The notes: generated from the letters alone by a model not told the origin. DNA of 36,154 nt from Lentisphaeria bacterium (GCA_017541665.1 JAFXYP010000027.1:1-36154); one strand, 5' to 3'. Shown: positions 1 to 8,299, counted from the stretch's first letter. A program made the numbers and translations.

Positions 1-25
1 CTCTGCTCTGCTCTGCTCTGCTCTG
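1..25. repeat. (CTCTG)5 pentanucleotide microsatellite at window edge
   Basis: Five perfect copies of CTCTG open the window and then break into unrelated sequence. The array may extend leftwards beyond the window, so its true length is unknown. A pentamer tract can change length by slippage; no reading frame that it would switch is visible here. Confidence 0.85.
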
Positions 26-333
26 CACGGAGACACGAACAAAGAAAAACAAATCGGAAAAAGCGTCAGATCCGATTTGTCCGTTATCGAAATGATCGAA
101 AAAAGAATAAGAATCCACAGGAAGACAGTTTGCTGATTTTCTGAAAAGTTATTATGAAACTTAATATAATTTCAGGACAAGAAAAATCAAGCTGATTTTT
201 TTGAAAAATGGACAGAAAAACGCTTCATTACGACAGGCGGAAGCGATTCGCATGAATCGGGAGGATTGATCGAGCCGGAGAAAGGGGCGAGGACGGCAGA
301 TTTGCGGGCGGGAAAGAGCCTGCGTCCGGACCG
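26..333. other. gene-free stretch at left edge
   Basis: No credible coding sequence is seen. The stretch is AT-rich compared with the genes to its right and holds one strong inverted repeat (49-80, listed separately). The rest looks like the 3' flank of the minus-strand TPR gene that ends at 334. Confidence 0.6.
49..80 (-). terminator. candidate intrinsic terminator, minus strand
   Basis: Perfect 10-bp inverted repeat (ACAAATCGGA 49-58 with TCCGATTTGT 71-80) around a 12-nt loop. On the minus strand the hairpin is followed by a T-rich run (the complement of the A-run at 41-49). It lies about 250 nt past the stop of the TPR gene at 334, rather far for a terminator, so it could belong to something outside the window. 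Confidence 0.5.
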
Positions 334-2247
334 TTACTGCGCGGATTCGAGCTTGCGTTCGATGGCGTCGTAGTCCACGTCGCCGTCGAGCTTCATGGCT
401 TTTTCCCAGTAATCGCGCGCGGCGGCGCGGTCGCCGAGAGCGTGGAAGATGTCCCCTGCGTGGTCCAGGATGGTGGCGTCGATGTCGTCGCCGAAGAGCT
501 CGATGGCGCGCAGGATCTCCTTTTTCGCCTCCTCGTAGCGTTTCAGCTTGAAGAAGACCCAGGCGTAGCTGTCGGCGATGGCGCCGTTGTCGGGGGCGAG
601 TTCGACGGCTTTCCGAAGGTATTCGAAAGCGTCGGGGAGCTTGTAGTCGTGGTCCGCGAAGATGTAGCCGAGGGAGTTGTAGATCTCGGCGTCCGGCACG
701 TCGTCGGTCTTCGGCGCGGGCGGACGGCTGGTGAGCAGGGGGGCGAGCATCTGTTCGACGTACTGCATGTCGTTGGCCTTGTCGGCGATGTTCGCGCTGA
801 TGAGGCGGAACCTGCGGCCTTCGAGCAGCGACGGTGCGACGCGGGCGGCGTTGCGGATGCGTTCCAGCGCCTTGTCGTAGTTTCTGAGACGCATATAGCA
901 GTCTGTCTCAAGCAGGAAGCGTTCGGTGTCGAGCGGCGCTTTCTGGAGCATTTCGAGCGCTTTTTTGTAATGGCCGCGGTCGAATTCGATCTGGGCGAGT
1001 TTCGCCGTGACCGCCTCCGGCGAGTCGACGAGCGCGCCGAGGATCTTGTAGGTCCGTTCGGCGTCGTCGTAAAGTTTTGCCTCCATCTGGAGCGAGACGC
1101 AGACGGCGAACATGGCCGGCGTGGGGGCCTTCACGATGGCGAAGATGCGGTCCCAGGCGCGCGCGCCGAGCAGGGGTTCGCCCAGTTCGTCCGCCAGCAG
1201 CGCAATCGTGAACAGCGCCTCCGTGTCATCGGGCGCCTCCGCCAGGCGGGCGAGAGCGGCCGCCATGACCTGCGAACGATAGCCGAGGTCGCTCAGGACG
1301 CGGAACGGCGCGGGAAACTCGGGGTCTTCGGTCTCCTTCTTGCGGTTCAGCAGGCAGGTCAGCGAAGTCTCGGCGATCCGGTGCATTTCGTCGCGGAGTT
1401 CCCATGCGGTCCGGTTGAACGGGATCATGACGGACGTCGCGAGGGGGGATTTTGCGTCGGAAGTCTCCAGATCCCCGGCGCAGGAGATGATGAGGGCGGA
1501 GAGGACCTGCGGGGCGGCGTCGAAGACGCGCATGGACGCGACCTCGGCGCGCAGGGCGCGGAGTTTTTTCAGGAAATCGTCCGTCTCGTCCGCGAGCGCG
1601 GGATCCTCCCGGCGTTTTTTGTCGAGCGCCTTGTCCGAATAGATGAGGATCAGCTTGGCCGCGATGTTTGCGTTGTACTCGCGGCGGCGTTCGGAGGGCG
1701 GGTTCGGGTCCTTGCGGACGACTTCGAAAGCGCGTTCGAAGAACACGATGGCGTCGTCAACGCGCTTGTTCTGCACCAGGATCTCGCCCGCGGTGAGGTT
1801 GAGCTCACGCGAATCCGGGTTGTCCTCGGCGAGCTTCAGCAGACGCGGGATCACATTGTCGCGGAAGGCGGGCTGGACGGCGGCCTGGACGAGCGGGGAG
1901 AAGAACGCCTCGTTGTCCGGGTGCTTCGCCGCCATCTCGAAGAATCGGTCGATGTCCTCCTGCCTGAACTGGTTGGTGAGGAGCGAATTGTCGAAGACCC
2001 TTCCGATGTCGGCCAGCGTCTCCGCCTCATCCTGCGCCGCGGGGGAGGGCAGCAGCTCGTCGAAGAACAGCGTGGTGTTCGGCTGCCAGTCCGACTCCAT
2101 GTCGCCCTGGGCAAAGAGCGCGGGGGCGGCAAGCACGAATGCGGCCGTCAGAAGACAAATCTTTCCCTGCGCCAATGCGCAAATGCGCCCGCGCGCGGAA
2201 AAAAAAGCCTGACGGCGAGATTGCATGAATGGAAGGAAGCGAGCCAT
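334..2247 (-). CDS. exported tetratricopeptide-repeat protein
   Basis: About 637 residues. The ATG at 2247 is preferred over the upstream ATG at 2328 because it opens directly onto a basic N-terminus and a hydrophobic stretch (LLTAAFVLAAPALFAQG, roughly residues 32-48) that reads as a signal peptide with cleavage after ALFA. AGAAGG lies 13 nt upstream. The rest is almost entirely helical with repeated TPR-like pairs, clearest in the C-terminal third (EIYNSLGYIFADHDY, DAFEYLRKAVELAPDNG, EAKKEILRAIELFGDD). Families of this kind act as periplasmic or outer-membrane scaffolds, but no partner is identifiable here. It follows the bS22-like gene on the same strand, behind that gene's terminator, and no promoter of its own is obvious. 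TPR fold is confident; role is unknown. Confidence 0.85.
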   Translation of the reverse strand: MARFLPFMQSRRQAFFSARGRICALAQGKICLLTAAFVLAAPALFAQGDMESDWQPNTTLFFDELLPSPAAQDEAETLADIGRVFDNSLLTNQFRQEDIDRFFEMAAKHPDNEAFFSPLVQAAVQPAFRDNVIPRLLKLAEDNPDSRELNLTAGEILVQNKRVDDAIVFFERAFEVVRKDPNPPSERRREYNANIAAKLILIYSDKALDKKRREDPALADETDDFLKKLRALRAEVASMRVFDAAPQVLSALIISCAGDLETSDAKSPLATSVMIPFNRTAWELRDEMHRIAETSLTCLLNRKKETEDPEFPAPFRVLSDLGYRSQVMAAALARLAEAPDDTEALFTIALLADELGEPLLGARAWDRIFAIVKAPTPAMFAVCVSLQMEAKLYDDAERTYKILGALVDSPEAVTAKLAQIEFDRGHYKKALEMLQKAPLDTERFLLETDCYMRLRNYDKALERIRNAARVAPSLLEGRRFRLISANIADKANDMQYVEQMLAPLLTSRPPAPKTDDVPDAEIYNSLGYIFADHDYKLPDAFEYLRKAVELAPDNGAIADSYAWVFFKLKRYEEAKKEILRAIELFGDDIDATILDHAGDIFHALGDRAAARDYWEKAMKLDGDVDYDAIERKLESAQ

Positions 2248-2301
2248 AGCGGTGCGAAAACCTTCTGAATGGTGGCGGACGGAAAACGGATGGAAATAAG
2301 A

Positions 2302-2341
2302 AACGCGCCTGAAGTGCCGGACGGGCACCGCGGGGCGCGTT
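2302..2341 (-). terminator. intrinsic terminator after the bS22-like gene
   Basis: On the minus strand a stem AACGCGCC/GGCGCGTT encloses a second stem GTGCC/GGCAC and is followed by TCTTATTTCC. It starts about 50 nt after the stop codon of the 29-residue ribosomal peptide and before the TPR gene, so it should separate the two. Confidence 0.65.
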
Positions 2342-2392
2342 CCATTCGTCCCGGACGTCTGCCGGGGTGGGACAAGCTGGCGGGATGGCCGC

Positions 2393-2482
2393 TTACTTGT
2401 TTTTATGCCGCATGGCCTTCAGCAGTTTTTTGCGTTTGTGCTGAGCGATTTTGCGACGGCGTTTTTTTCTCAGATTGCCCAT
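2393..2482 (-). CDS. bS22/mS38-like (AURKAIP1/COX24 domain) ribosomal peptide, 29 aa
   Basis: A 29-residue, extremely basic peptide starting MGNLRKKRRRK and ending KAMRHKNK. More than half of its residues are Lys or Arg, and it carries the KHKRKKxLKAMRHKxK-type pattern of the AURKAIP1/COX24 family. That family includes mitochondrial small-subunit protein mS38 and the small actinobacterial 30S protein bS22, which bind rRNA. The start is supported by AGGA about 10 nt upstream of the ATG, a promoter at 2535-2562 and an intrinsic terminator right behind the stop. It is too short for most gene callers. The match is by motif recognition only. Confidence 0.8.
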   Translation of the reverse strand: MGNLRKKRRRKIAQHKRKKLLKAMRHKNK

Positions 2483-2534
2483 GTTTAAGATTCCTGGTTG
2501 AAAGATTCCTGATTTGGAAAAATATATTGCTAAG

Positions 2535-2562
2535 AATATAGCATCAAATCCGGAAATGGCAA
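2535..2562 (-). promoter_or_regulatory. vegetative-type promoter for the bS22-like gene
   Basis: Minus strand: TTGCCA (2562-2557), 16-nt spacer, TATATT (2540-2535). The leader to the ATG at 2482 is about 45 nt. Confidence 0.55.
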
Positions 2563-2617
2563 ATGAAAAACGTCTTTTTTCGCCAAAAAAACGGGTTTTT
2601 GATACGAAACGGACGGG

Positions 2618-3175
2618 TCAGAGACCGGGACATCCGCGCGAAATGGCCCACATGTAGATCTTGGTGTCCACGCCGTATCCGTCGGTCTCCGCCTGCCGGA
2701 TGAAGTCCGCGAGTTCGTCCTGGCCGACGAGGAACGTCTCGATGTACTCGGATTCGTCGAAGTGCGTGGCGAGGTCCTGCTGCGCCTCCGGGTCGACCGA
2801 CATCCGCACCAGGTGCACGAATTCGGAGGAGAGCCCCGGCGAGGTGAAGACCTGCGGCGAGCAGTATTCCACCGTGCCGACGTAGCCGGTCTCCTCCTTG
2901 AGCTCGCGCACTGCCGCCTCGCACGGGTCCTCGCCGGGATTGATGAGTCCGGCCGGGAACTCGTAGACGAGGCGCCCGGTCGGGGGCCGGAACTGCCGGA
3001 CGATGATGAGCTTGTCCCCGGGGCGCGTCACGGGGATCATCATGACGGCGCCGCGGGAATTGATGCGGCAGGCGGACTCCCAGGTGCGGACCTTGCCATC
3101 GTGCCCGAGATAACGGATCTTCTGGAGGGAGATCCAGCCGCCGGAGGCGATGGCGGTGCGGTCGAGTATCTTCAT
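2618..3175 (-). CDS. NUDIX hydrolase, ADP-ribose pyrophosphatase-like
   Basis: 185 residues. The Nudix box is complete: GLINPGEDPCEAAVRELKEE then TGYVG (Gx5Ex7REUxEExGU), roughly residues 76-100, and provides the Mg-binding glutamates for cleaving a nucleoside diphosphate linked to another moiety. The upstream strand with IVRQFRPPTGRLVYEFPAG is typical of the ADP-ribose/ADP-sugar pyrophosphatase branch. The gene starts 6 nt after the iorA stop, so it is very likely the last gene of the ior operon, although its substrate has no obvious link to indolepyruvate oxidation. Housekeeping removal of ADP-ribose is the simplest reading; substrate is not determined by the sequence. Confidence 0.88.
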   Translation of the reverse strand: MKILDRTAIASGGWISLQKIRYLGHDGKVRTWESACRINSRGAVMMIPVTRPGDKLIIVRQFRPPTGRLVYEFPAGLINPGEDPCEAAVRELKEETGYVGTVEYCSPQVFTSPGLSSEFVHLVRMSVDPEAQQDLATHFDESEYIETFLVGQDELADFIRQAETDGYGVDTKIYMWAISRGCPGL

Positions 3176-3181
3176 GGTGAC

Positions 3182-4951
3182 TCAGCCTTCCTGCCCGGGT
3201 TGCGGAACGGGCGCGATGGCGCCGAACTTGCAGACGGATTCGCAGAGGCGGCAGCCGGAGCACAGTTGCGGGTCGATGGCGGGCTTGCCGTCCGACGTGA
3301 CCACGATGGCCGGGCAGCCGCATTTGAGGCACGCCTTGCACTTTTTGCACTTGTCGGCGTCGATGGTGCGGACCGGGCCGAGACGGCGGCGGATCTGGAG
3401 CGGGCAGGGCGCTTTCGAGATGATGAGGGAAGGCTCATCCGCGGCGATCTCCTCCGCCAGTATCTTGTGGAGCTTTTCCTGGTCGAACGGGTCGCAGACC
3501 GTGACGCGCTTCATGCCGCAGGCGCGTGCGATGGCCTCGATGGAAGCGGCGGGCGCGGGTGCGCCGGAGATGGTGCGTCCGGTACCGGGGTGGTCCTGGT
3601 GCCCGGTCATGGCAGTGCTGGAGTTGTCCACGACGATGAGGGTGGAAGTGCCCTTGTTGTAAACGACGTCGAGCAGGCCGGTGATGCCGGAGTGGAAGAA
3701 CGTGGAGTCGCCGAGGACGCCGACGACTTTCTTCTTTTCCCCGGCCTTGTCGAGGCCGTGCGCAAGCGTGAAGCCGCCGCCCATGCAGATCAGCACGTCG
3801 GTGCGTTCCAGCGGCGGGAAGACCGCGAGGCTGTAGCAGCCGATGTCGCCCGTCACGATCACGTCGAACTTGGTCAGCGCGTAGAAGAGGGCACGGTGCG
3901 GGCAGCCGGGGCAGAAGACCGGGGGCCGCATCGGGAGGCCGTCGGCTTGCGGGAACGGCTTCGGCAGAGCGTTGTTCGTGCCGCGGAGCTTTTCGCGGAT
4001 CTCGAAGATACGGTCCGGCGTGAGTTCGCCGCATCGCGGCACGATGTCGGATTTGCCGGAACACGCGATGCCGAGCGAACGGACGTGTTCCTCCAGGATC
4101 GGGTCGCCCTCCTCGATGACGACGAGGCGCCTGACGGAGGCTGCGAATTCGCGGATCATGGCGTCGGGGAAGGGGAACGGCCAGCCGAGCTTCAGGACCG
4201 GGGCTTCCGGCATGAGCTCGCGGCAGTAGAGCGCGGTGATGCCGCAGGTGACGATGCCGAGGTCGTTCCCCGTGCCGGGGATCACATGGTTCAGCGTCGC
4301 ATGCGAGGCGGCGTCGATCGCCTGCGCGTCCAGACGCTCCTCGACCTTCACGCGGAGCTTGCGGCCCCAGAGCGGGAGCGGCACGAAGCGGGACGGTTCC
4401 TTTTTGAACTCCGTCACGTTGCGCGGGCGCGGCTCGCCGCATTCGACCAGCGCGCGGGAATGCCCCACGCAGGTGGTGGTGCGGAGGATGACCGGGCAGC
4501 CGTACTTTTCGGAGAGCTCGAACGCCTCCAGCATGAAGGCGCGGGCGTCGACGGCGTCGGCGGGGTCGAGGACCGGGATCTTCGCCAGGCGGGCGTAATG
4601 GCGCGTATCCTGCTCCGTCTGGGAGGAATGCTGCCCGGGGTCGTCCGCCACGACGACCACCAGCCCGCCGCGGACGCCGACGTAGGAGAGCGTCATCAGC
4701 GGGTCGGCGGCGACGTTCAGGCCGACGAGCTTCATGGTCACGATGCAGCGTGCCCCGGCGATGGACGCCCCGGCGGCCGCCTCGAGCGCGACCTTCTCGT
4801 TCGGGCTCCACTCGCAGTAGACGCCGTCGTATTTGACGAGGTTTTCGAGGATCTCGGTGGACGGGGTGCCGGGGTAGCCGAACGCCGCCGTCACGCCGCC
4901 TTCCCACGCGCCGCGGGCGATCGCCTCGTTTCCGGTGAGGAGCAGACGCAT
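3182..4951 (-). CDS. iorA: indolepyruvate:ferredoxin oxidoreductase, alpha subunit
   Basis: 589 residues, the usual length for IorA. It oxidatively decarboxylates aryl pyruvates (indolepyruvate, phenylpyruvate, 4-hydroxyphenylpyruvate) to aryl-acetyl-CoA, passing electrons to ferredoxin; cytoplasmic, oxygen-sensitive. The N-terminal pyrimidine-binding domain (GYPGTPSTEI, about 25-34) is followed by the TPP-binding domain (TGDIGCYSL about 367-375; GDSTFFHSG about 414-422; VDN about 441-443). The C-terminus carries two ferredoxin-type clusters: Cys535, 538, 541, 544/546 and Cys564, 567, 570, 574. The first cluster is slightly irregular (CxxCxxCxxCxC) and may use an alternative fourth ligand. 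The partner IorB is encoded at the head of the same operon, three genes upstream. Gaps of only 6 nt separate it from the aminotransferase and from the NUDIX gene. Confidence 0.95.
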   Translation of the reverse strand: MRLLLTGNEAIARGAWEGGVTAAFGYPGTPSTEILENLVKYDGVYCEWSPNEKVALEAAAGASIAGARCIVTMKLVGLNVAADPLMTLSYVGVRGGLVVVVADDPGQHSSQTEQDTRHYARLAKIPVLDPADAVDARAFMLEAFELSEKYGCPVILRTTTCVGHSRALVECGEPRPRNVTEFKKEPSRFVPLPLWGRKLRVKVEERLDAQAIDAASHATLNHVIPGTGNDLGIVTCGITALYCRELMPEAPVLKLGWPFPFPDAMIREFAASVRRLVVIEEGDPILEEHVRSLGIACSGKSDIVPRCGELTPDRIFEIREKLRGTNNALPKPFPQADGLPMRPPVFCPGCPHRALFYALTKFDVIVTGDIGCYSLAVFPPLERTDVLICMGGGFTLAHGLDKAGEKKKVVGVLGDSTFFHSGITGLLDVVYNKGTSTLIVVDNSSTAMTGHQDHPGTGRTISGAPAPAASIEAIARACGMKRVTVCDPFDQEKLHKILAEEIAADEPSLIISKAPCPLQIRRRLGPVRTIDADKCKKCKACLKCGCPAIVVTSDGKPAIDPQLCSGCRLCESVCKFGAIAPVPQPGQEG

Positions 4952-4957
4952 GAAAGA

Positions 4958-6154
4958 TTACCTCCGGACCGCGGCGACGGCGCGTTTGAAGGACGGGAGC
5001 GACTCGGTGATGGTGCGCTCCGGCACGCAGAAGGCGAGGCGGATGAAGCCCGCCATGCCGAATCCGACGCCGGGCACCGCGAGAATGCGTTCTCCCTGGA
5101 GGATTCGGACGAATTCCACATCGTCTTCGATCGGGGTCTTCGGGAAGAAATAGAACGCTCCGGGCGGGAGGTAGAACTCGAATTCGGCCTTGCGCAGGAC
5201 GTCCGCCATCATGTCGCGGCGGCGTCCGTAGAGGACGGGATCGACCTCGCAGTCGATGCAGCGGTTCAGCACCTTCTGGCCGATCGCGGGGGCGTTAACG
5301 AACCCGAGGATGCGGTTGGTCATGGTGATGGCGGCGATGAACTCCTTCACGCCGTGGAAGTTCGGGGCGGCGGCCACATAACCGACGCGTTCGCCCGCGA
5401 GCGAGAGGTTCTTGGAGAAGGAGCCGATCACGATGGAGTCGTCGTAGAGCGAGAAGAGGGACGGGATCTCCAGGTGCTCGAAATTGAGGAACCGGTACGG
5501 TTCGTCGGAGATCAGCAGGATCGGGCGGCCGTTCTTTTCGGACTGTTCGCGGAGCGCATCTGCGAGCGCGGCGAGTTCTTCGCGGTTGTAGATGCGGCCG
5601 GTCGGGTTGTTCGGGGAGTTGATGATGACGGCGCGCGTCCTGTCGCTGAGTGCGGCGCGGAACCCCTCGATGTCGAGGGAGAAATCCTCCGGATGCGAGG
5701 GAACGGGGCGGAGCCTGCCGCCGAAGTTCGAGACGTAGAAGCCGTACTCGACGAAATACGGGGCGGGGCAGAGGACTTCGCAGCCGGGCTCCAGCGTGGC
5801 GCGGAAGACGGCGTTCAGGCCGCCGGCGGCGCCGCAGGTCACGATGACGTGCGAGGCATCGATCTCCGCGGACTGCTCCTGCGAGACCTTGCGGGCGAGC
5901 GCGGCGCGGGTGTCGGCGAACCCGGCGTTCGGCATATAGCCGATGGAGTAGGGCTGGTCGGCTGTCTGCGCGAATTCGAGCAGCGCGGCCTTCACCTCGG
6001 GCGGCGGGGGCATGTCCGGGTTGCCGAGGCTGAAATCGTAGACCTGGTCGTCGCCGTATTTCTTCTTGAGTTCGATGCCTGCTTCGAACATCCTGCGGAT
6101 CCAGGAGGAATGCTCCATATAGCCGAGGATTTCGGGAGAGACGACGCTGTCCAT
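4958..6154 (-). CDS. PLP-dependent class I/II aminotransferase (aromatic amino acid type by context)
   Basis: 398 residues. Fold-type I features are present: SLGNPDMPPPPEV (about 42-54), INSPNNPTGRIYN (about 178-190), SDEPYRF (about 216-222) and the PLP lysine in GSFSKNLSLAGERVGY (Lys248, with Arg256). Context says it supplies the substrate of IorAB by transaminating Trp/Phe/Tyr to the 2-oxo acid. The frame stays open far upstream into the ligase gene, but homology starts only here. The ATG at 6154 is chosen because GGAGG lies 6 nt away; the ATG at 6157 is the alternative (spacing 3). The start shares its first base with the TGA of the ligase gene, suggesting translational coupling. Family call is firm; amino-acid specificity is inferred from neighbours. 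Confidence 0.9.
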   Translation of the reverse strand: MDSVVSPEILGYMEHSSWIRRMFEAGIELKKKYGDDQVYDFSLGNPDMPPPPEVKAALLEFAQTADQPYSIGYMPNAGFADTRAALARKVSQEQSAEIDASHVIVTCGAAGGLNAVFRATLEPGCEVLCPAPYFVEYGFYVSNFGGRLRPVPSHPEDFSLDIEGFRAALSDRTRAVIINSPNNPTGRIYNREELAALADALREQSEKNGRPILLISDEPYRFLNFEHLEIPSLFSLYDDSIVIGSFSKNLSLAGERVGYVAAAPNFHGVKEFIAAITMTNRILGFVNAPAIGQKVLNRCIDCEVDPVLYGRRRDMMADVLRKAEFEFYLPPGAFYFFPKTPIEDDVEFVRILQGERILAVPGVGFGMAGFIRLAFCVPERTITESLPSFKRAVAAVRR

Positions 6155-7452
6155 CATTTGCCTCCTTCGTTCTTGTTCTCTTCGCCGACGGTTTCGTAGA
6201 AGATGCGCTTCGCCTTGCCTTCGGTGCGCGGGAGTTCGCCGGGCTTGTAGATGTCGCCTTCGGGGGAGAACCCGAGATCTTCCTTGAGCTGTTTCTCGAC
6301 CATGTATCCGGTCACGCCGGGCTCTGCCTCGACGTTCACGCGGAGGCTCTTGATGCCGTGGTCGTCGCGGATGATGATCTGGTAGTTCGGGAGCACGCCC
6401 GGGACCTTCAGCAGGGACTGTTCCACCTGGTTCGGGAAGAAGTTCACGCCGGAGACGATGAGCATGTCGTCGAGGCGGCCGCTGATCGTGTCGAGGCGGA
6501 GGTGGGTGCGTCCGCAGGCGCATTTCTCGCGGGTCAGGATGCGGCCGCGGTCGCCGGTCTTGAAGCGGATCACGGGCAGTGCCTCGCGGGTGAGGCTGGT
6601 CACGGTGATCTCGCCGAATTCCCCGTCGGGCACGGGCTCGCCGGTCTCGTGGTCGACGACCTCGACGATGTACTCGTCCTCCCACATGTGGATGCCTTCG
6701 TGGGCGGGGCAGTCCATGCCGCTGCCGATGCCGCCGGTCTCGGTCATGCCGTAGATGTCGAACGCGTCGATGCCGAGCCCGTCGCGGATGCGCTTCTTCA
6801 TGCCGGGGGAGAACGATTCCGCGCCGAAAATGCCGATCTTCAGGTCGGGCAGGGACTGGTTGGTCTCCGCGAGGATCTCCATGATGCGGATGGAGTAGGA
6901 TACGACGGCGACCATCACGCGGGTCTGGAAGTCGCGGGCGAGCTTGATCTGGCGGACGGTGTTGCCCGCGCCGGTCGGGACGACGAAGAGCCCGGCCTCG
7001 CGCGCGCCGTGGTAGCAGCCGAAGCCGCCGTTGAAGAGCCCGAAGCCGGGCGTGATCTGGCAAGTGTCGCCGGGGTTCGCGCCCGCCATGACGTAGCAGC
7101 GGCCCATGCAGCGCGCCCATTGCCTGAGGTCGGCGAGCGTGTAGGGCATCACGACGGGCGTGCCGGTGGAGCCGCTGGACATATGCATTTCCGCGAGCTT
7201 GTTGCGCGGCACGCAGGACATTCCGAGCGGGTATTGGTCGCGGAAGTCCTTCTTGGAGCAGAAGGGAAGCTTGTGGAGGTCGGCGAGACCGCGGAAGGTC
7301 GCGGGATCGATGCCGGCGGCTTTGTAGCGGGCGGCGGACCAGGGGGAGTTCTTCGCGGTGTGGATGACGATTTCCTTCAGGCGTTTGTTCTGAAGTTCGG
7401 TGATCTCGGCGCGGGAGAGCGTCTCGAGTTCTTCGTTCAAATATCGGAACAT
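6154..7452 (-). CDS. phenylacetate-CoA ligase family (PaaK-like) AMP-forming enzyme
   Basis: 432 residues, the typical PaaK length. ANL-superfamily motifs: P-loop MSSGSTGTPVVMPY (about 91-104), IYGMTETGG (about 233-241), and the hinge region TISGRLDDMLIVSGVNFFPNQVE near residue 330. A CACGRTH segment precedes the hinge, as in many PaaK relatives. The enzyme links aryl-acetate and CoA at the cost of ATP, or, next to ior genes, may run in reverse to turn aryl-acetyl-CoA into aryl-acetate with ATP gain. The start at 7452 has AGGAAG upstream and overlaps the end of iorB by 16 nt. Sequence cannot tell direction; the ior context favours energy-conserving aryl-acetate formation or CoA recycling. Confidence 0.9.
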   Translation of the reverse strand: MFRYLNEELETLSRAEITELQNKRLKEIVIHTAKNSPWSAARYKAAGIDPATFRGLADLHKLPFCSKKDFRDQYPLGMSCVPRNKLAEMHMSSGSTGTPVVMPYTLADLRQWARCMGRCYVMAGANPGDTCQITPGFGLFNGGFGCYHGAREAGLFVVPTGAGNTVRQIKLARDFQTRVMVAVVSYSIRIMEILAETNQSLPDLKIGIFGAESFSPGMKKRIRDGLGIDAFDIYGMTETGGIGSGMDCPAHEGIHMWEDEYIVEVVDHETGEPVPDGEFGEITVTSLTREALPVIRFKTGDRGRILTREKCACGRTHLRLDTISGRLDDMLIVSGVNFFPNQVEQSLLKVPGVLPNYQIIIRDDHGIKSLRVNVEAEPGVTGYMVEKQLKEDLGFSPEGDIYKPGELPRTEGKAKRIFYETVGEENKNEGGK

Positions 7453-8021
7453 AGCATTCTTCCTTTCGTGAATGCGGTTAGATTTGCTTCTTCAAAACCC
7501 TTCTTGACGCGGGCGAGCAGGCCGGCGCGCCAGTGGTCTTCGCCGATCTCGGGGAGCCCGCGGGAGAGCGCCCCGGTCAGAATCGTATTCGCGAGGCGGG
7601 CGTTGCCCAGCTCCAGCGCGAGCGCGTTGCAGTCGAGGTAGACGAGGCGCGGGAAGACGGCGCGGAGGCGTTCCTCCACGTCGTCGGGGTAGGCGCATGC
7701 GCCGTTCGTCACGGTCACGGGGATCACGCTGGTCTTCGCGACGACGGCGAGCCCGTCCGGCTTCAGGCAGTGGGCGTAGCGGACGGCTTCGATGTGCTCC
7801 ATGGCGGCGATTACGTCGATGCTTCCGGAAACCGCGAGCGGGGCGAACGAGCCTTCGCCGTAGCGGACCTGGGCGGTCACGCTGCCTCCGCGCTGCGCCA
7901 TGCCATGGATCTCGTTGGTCGTGACATTGAATCCGGCGGCTTCGGCGGCGGACGCGATGATGCCCGCCGCGAACAGGATGCCCTGTCCGCCCACGCCGGT
8001 CAGTAAAATGCTTTTGATCAT
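7437..8021 (-). CDS. iorB: indolepyruvate:ferredoxin oxidoreductase, beta subunit
   Basis: 194 residues, normal for IorB. It is the gamma-type 2-oxoacid oxidoreductase domain: SILLTGVGGQGILFAAGIIA (about 4-23) with the GxGGQG loop, then NEIHGMAQRGGSVTAQVRYG (about 36-55), the classic HGMxQRGG signature. The ATG at 8021 is chosen over one at 8096 because homology begins with MIKSILLTG and GGAG is 11 nt upstream. It is the first gene of the operon, with a promoter at 8109-8137 giving a leader of about 80 nt. It overlaps the ligase gene by 16 nt. It works as a complex with IorA, encoded at the far end of the operon, an unusual split. Confidence 0.94.
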   Translation of the reverse strand: MIKSILLTGVGGQGILFAAGIIASAAEAAGFNVTTNEIHGMAQRGGSVTAQVRYGEGSFAPLAVSGSIDVIAAMEHIEAVRYAHCLKPDGLAVVAKTSVIPVTVTNGACAYPDDVEERLRAVFPRLVYLDCNALALELGNARLANTILTGALSRGLPEIGEDHWRAGLLARVKKGFEEANLTAFTKGRMLCSDI

Positions 8022-8108
8022 GTTCGATGGTACTCCGTCCGGTGCGGCGGCCTCCCTCGTGCGGGATGGGGAAAGTCGCGCGCAATCCATTCTCAAATAT
8101 AAAAACCT

Positions 8109-8137
8109 AATATAGCATAACTGTTTTCAAAAATCAA
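8109..8137 (-). promoter_or_regulatory. vegetative-type promoter of the ior operon
   Basis: Minus strand: TTGATT (8137-8132), 17-nt spacer, TATATT (8114-8109). Predicted start near 8102, about 80 nt before iorB. No operator-like repeat was recognised. Confidence 0.6.
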
Positions 8138-8167
8138 GCAGTACGGGCGCGCGGAGACAAAAAAACA

Positions 8168-8199
8168 CGGGGACGGTCGTGTTTCGAGAACCGTCCCCG
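8168..8199 (-). terminator. intrinsic terminator after the GH43-like gene
   Basis: Stem GGGGACGGT (8169-8177) with ACCGTCCCC (8190-8198), 12-nt loop; on the minus strand it is followed by a T-run (complement of the A-run at 8159-8165). It lies about 100 nt beyond the stop of the GH43-like gene. Confidence 0.75.
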
Positions 8200-8299
8200 G
8201 GAGACAAAGTCTCCACAGAAGCAGTGCCGTGCTTCGCGACGGCACGGGTTTATACCCCTCCTGTGCGCGTGGAAGGATTTGCGAGTGGCGGAAGCGGGA

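Noticed and set aside
2583..2617. Terminator after the NUDIX gene
   Set aside because: T-runs exist on the minus strand but no stable stem precedes them.
2762..6199. Plus-strand open frame of over 1100 codons across iorA and the aminotransferase
   Set aside because: It lies antisense to genes with full family motifs; its Arg/Asp/Glu/Val/Gly-heavy composition is the usual shadow of GC-rich coding DNA.
4958..7120. Apparent fusion of a 320-codon N-terminal part to the aminotransferase
   Set aside because: The extra part is the ligase gene read in a wrong frame; the true start has GGAGG upstream and matches the family N-terminus.
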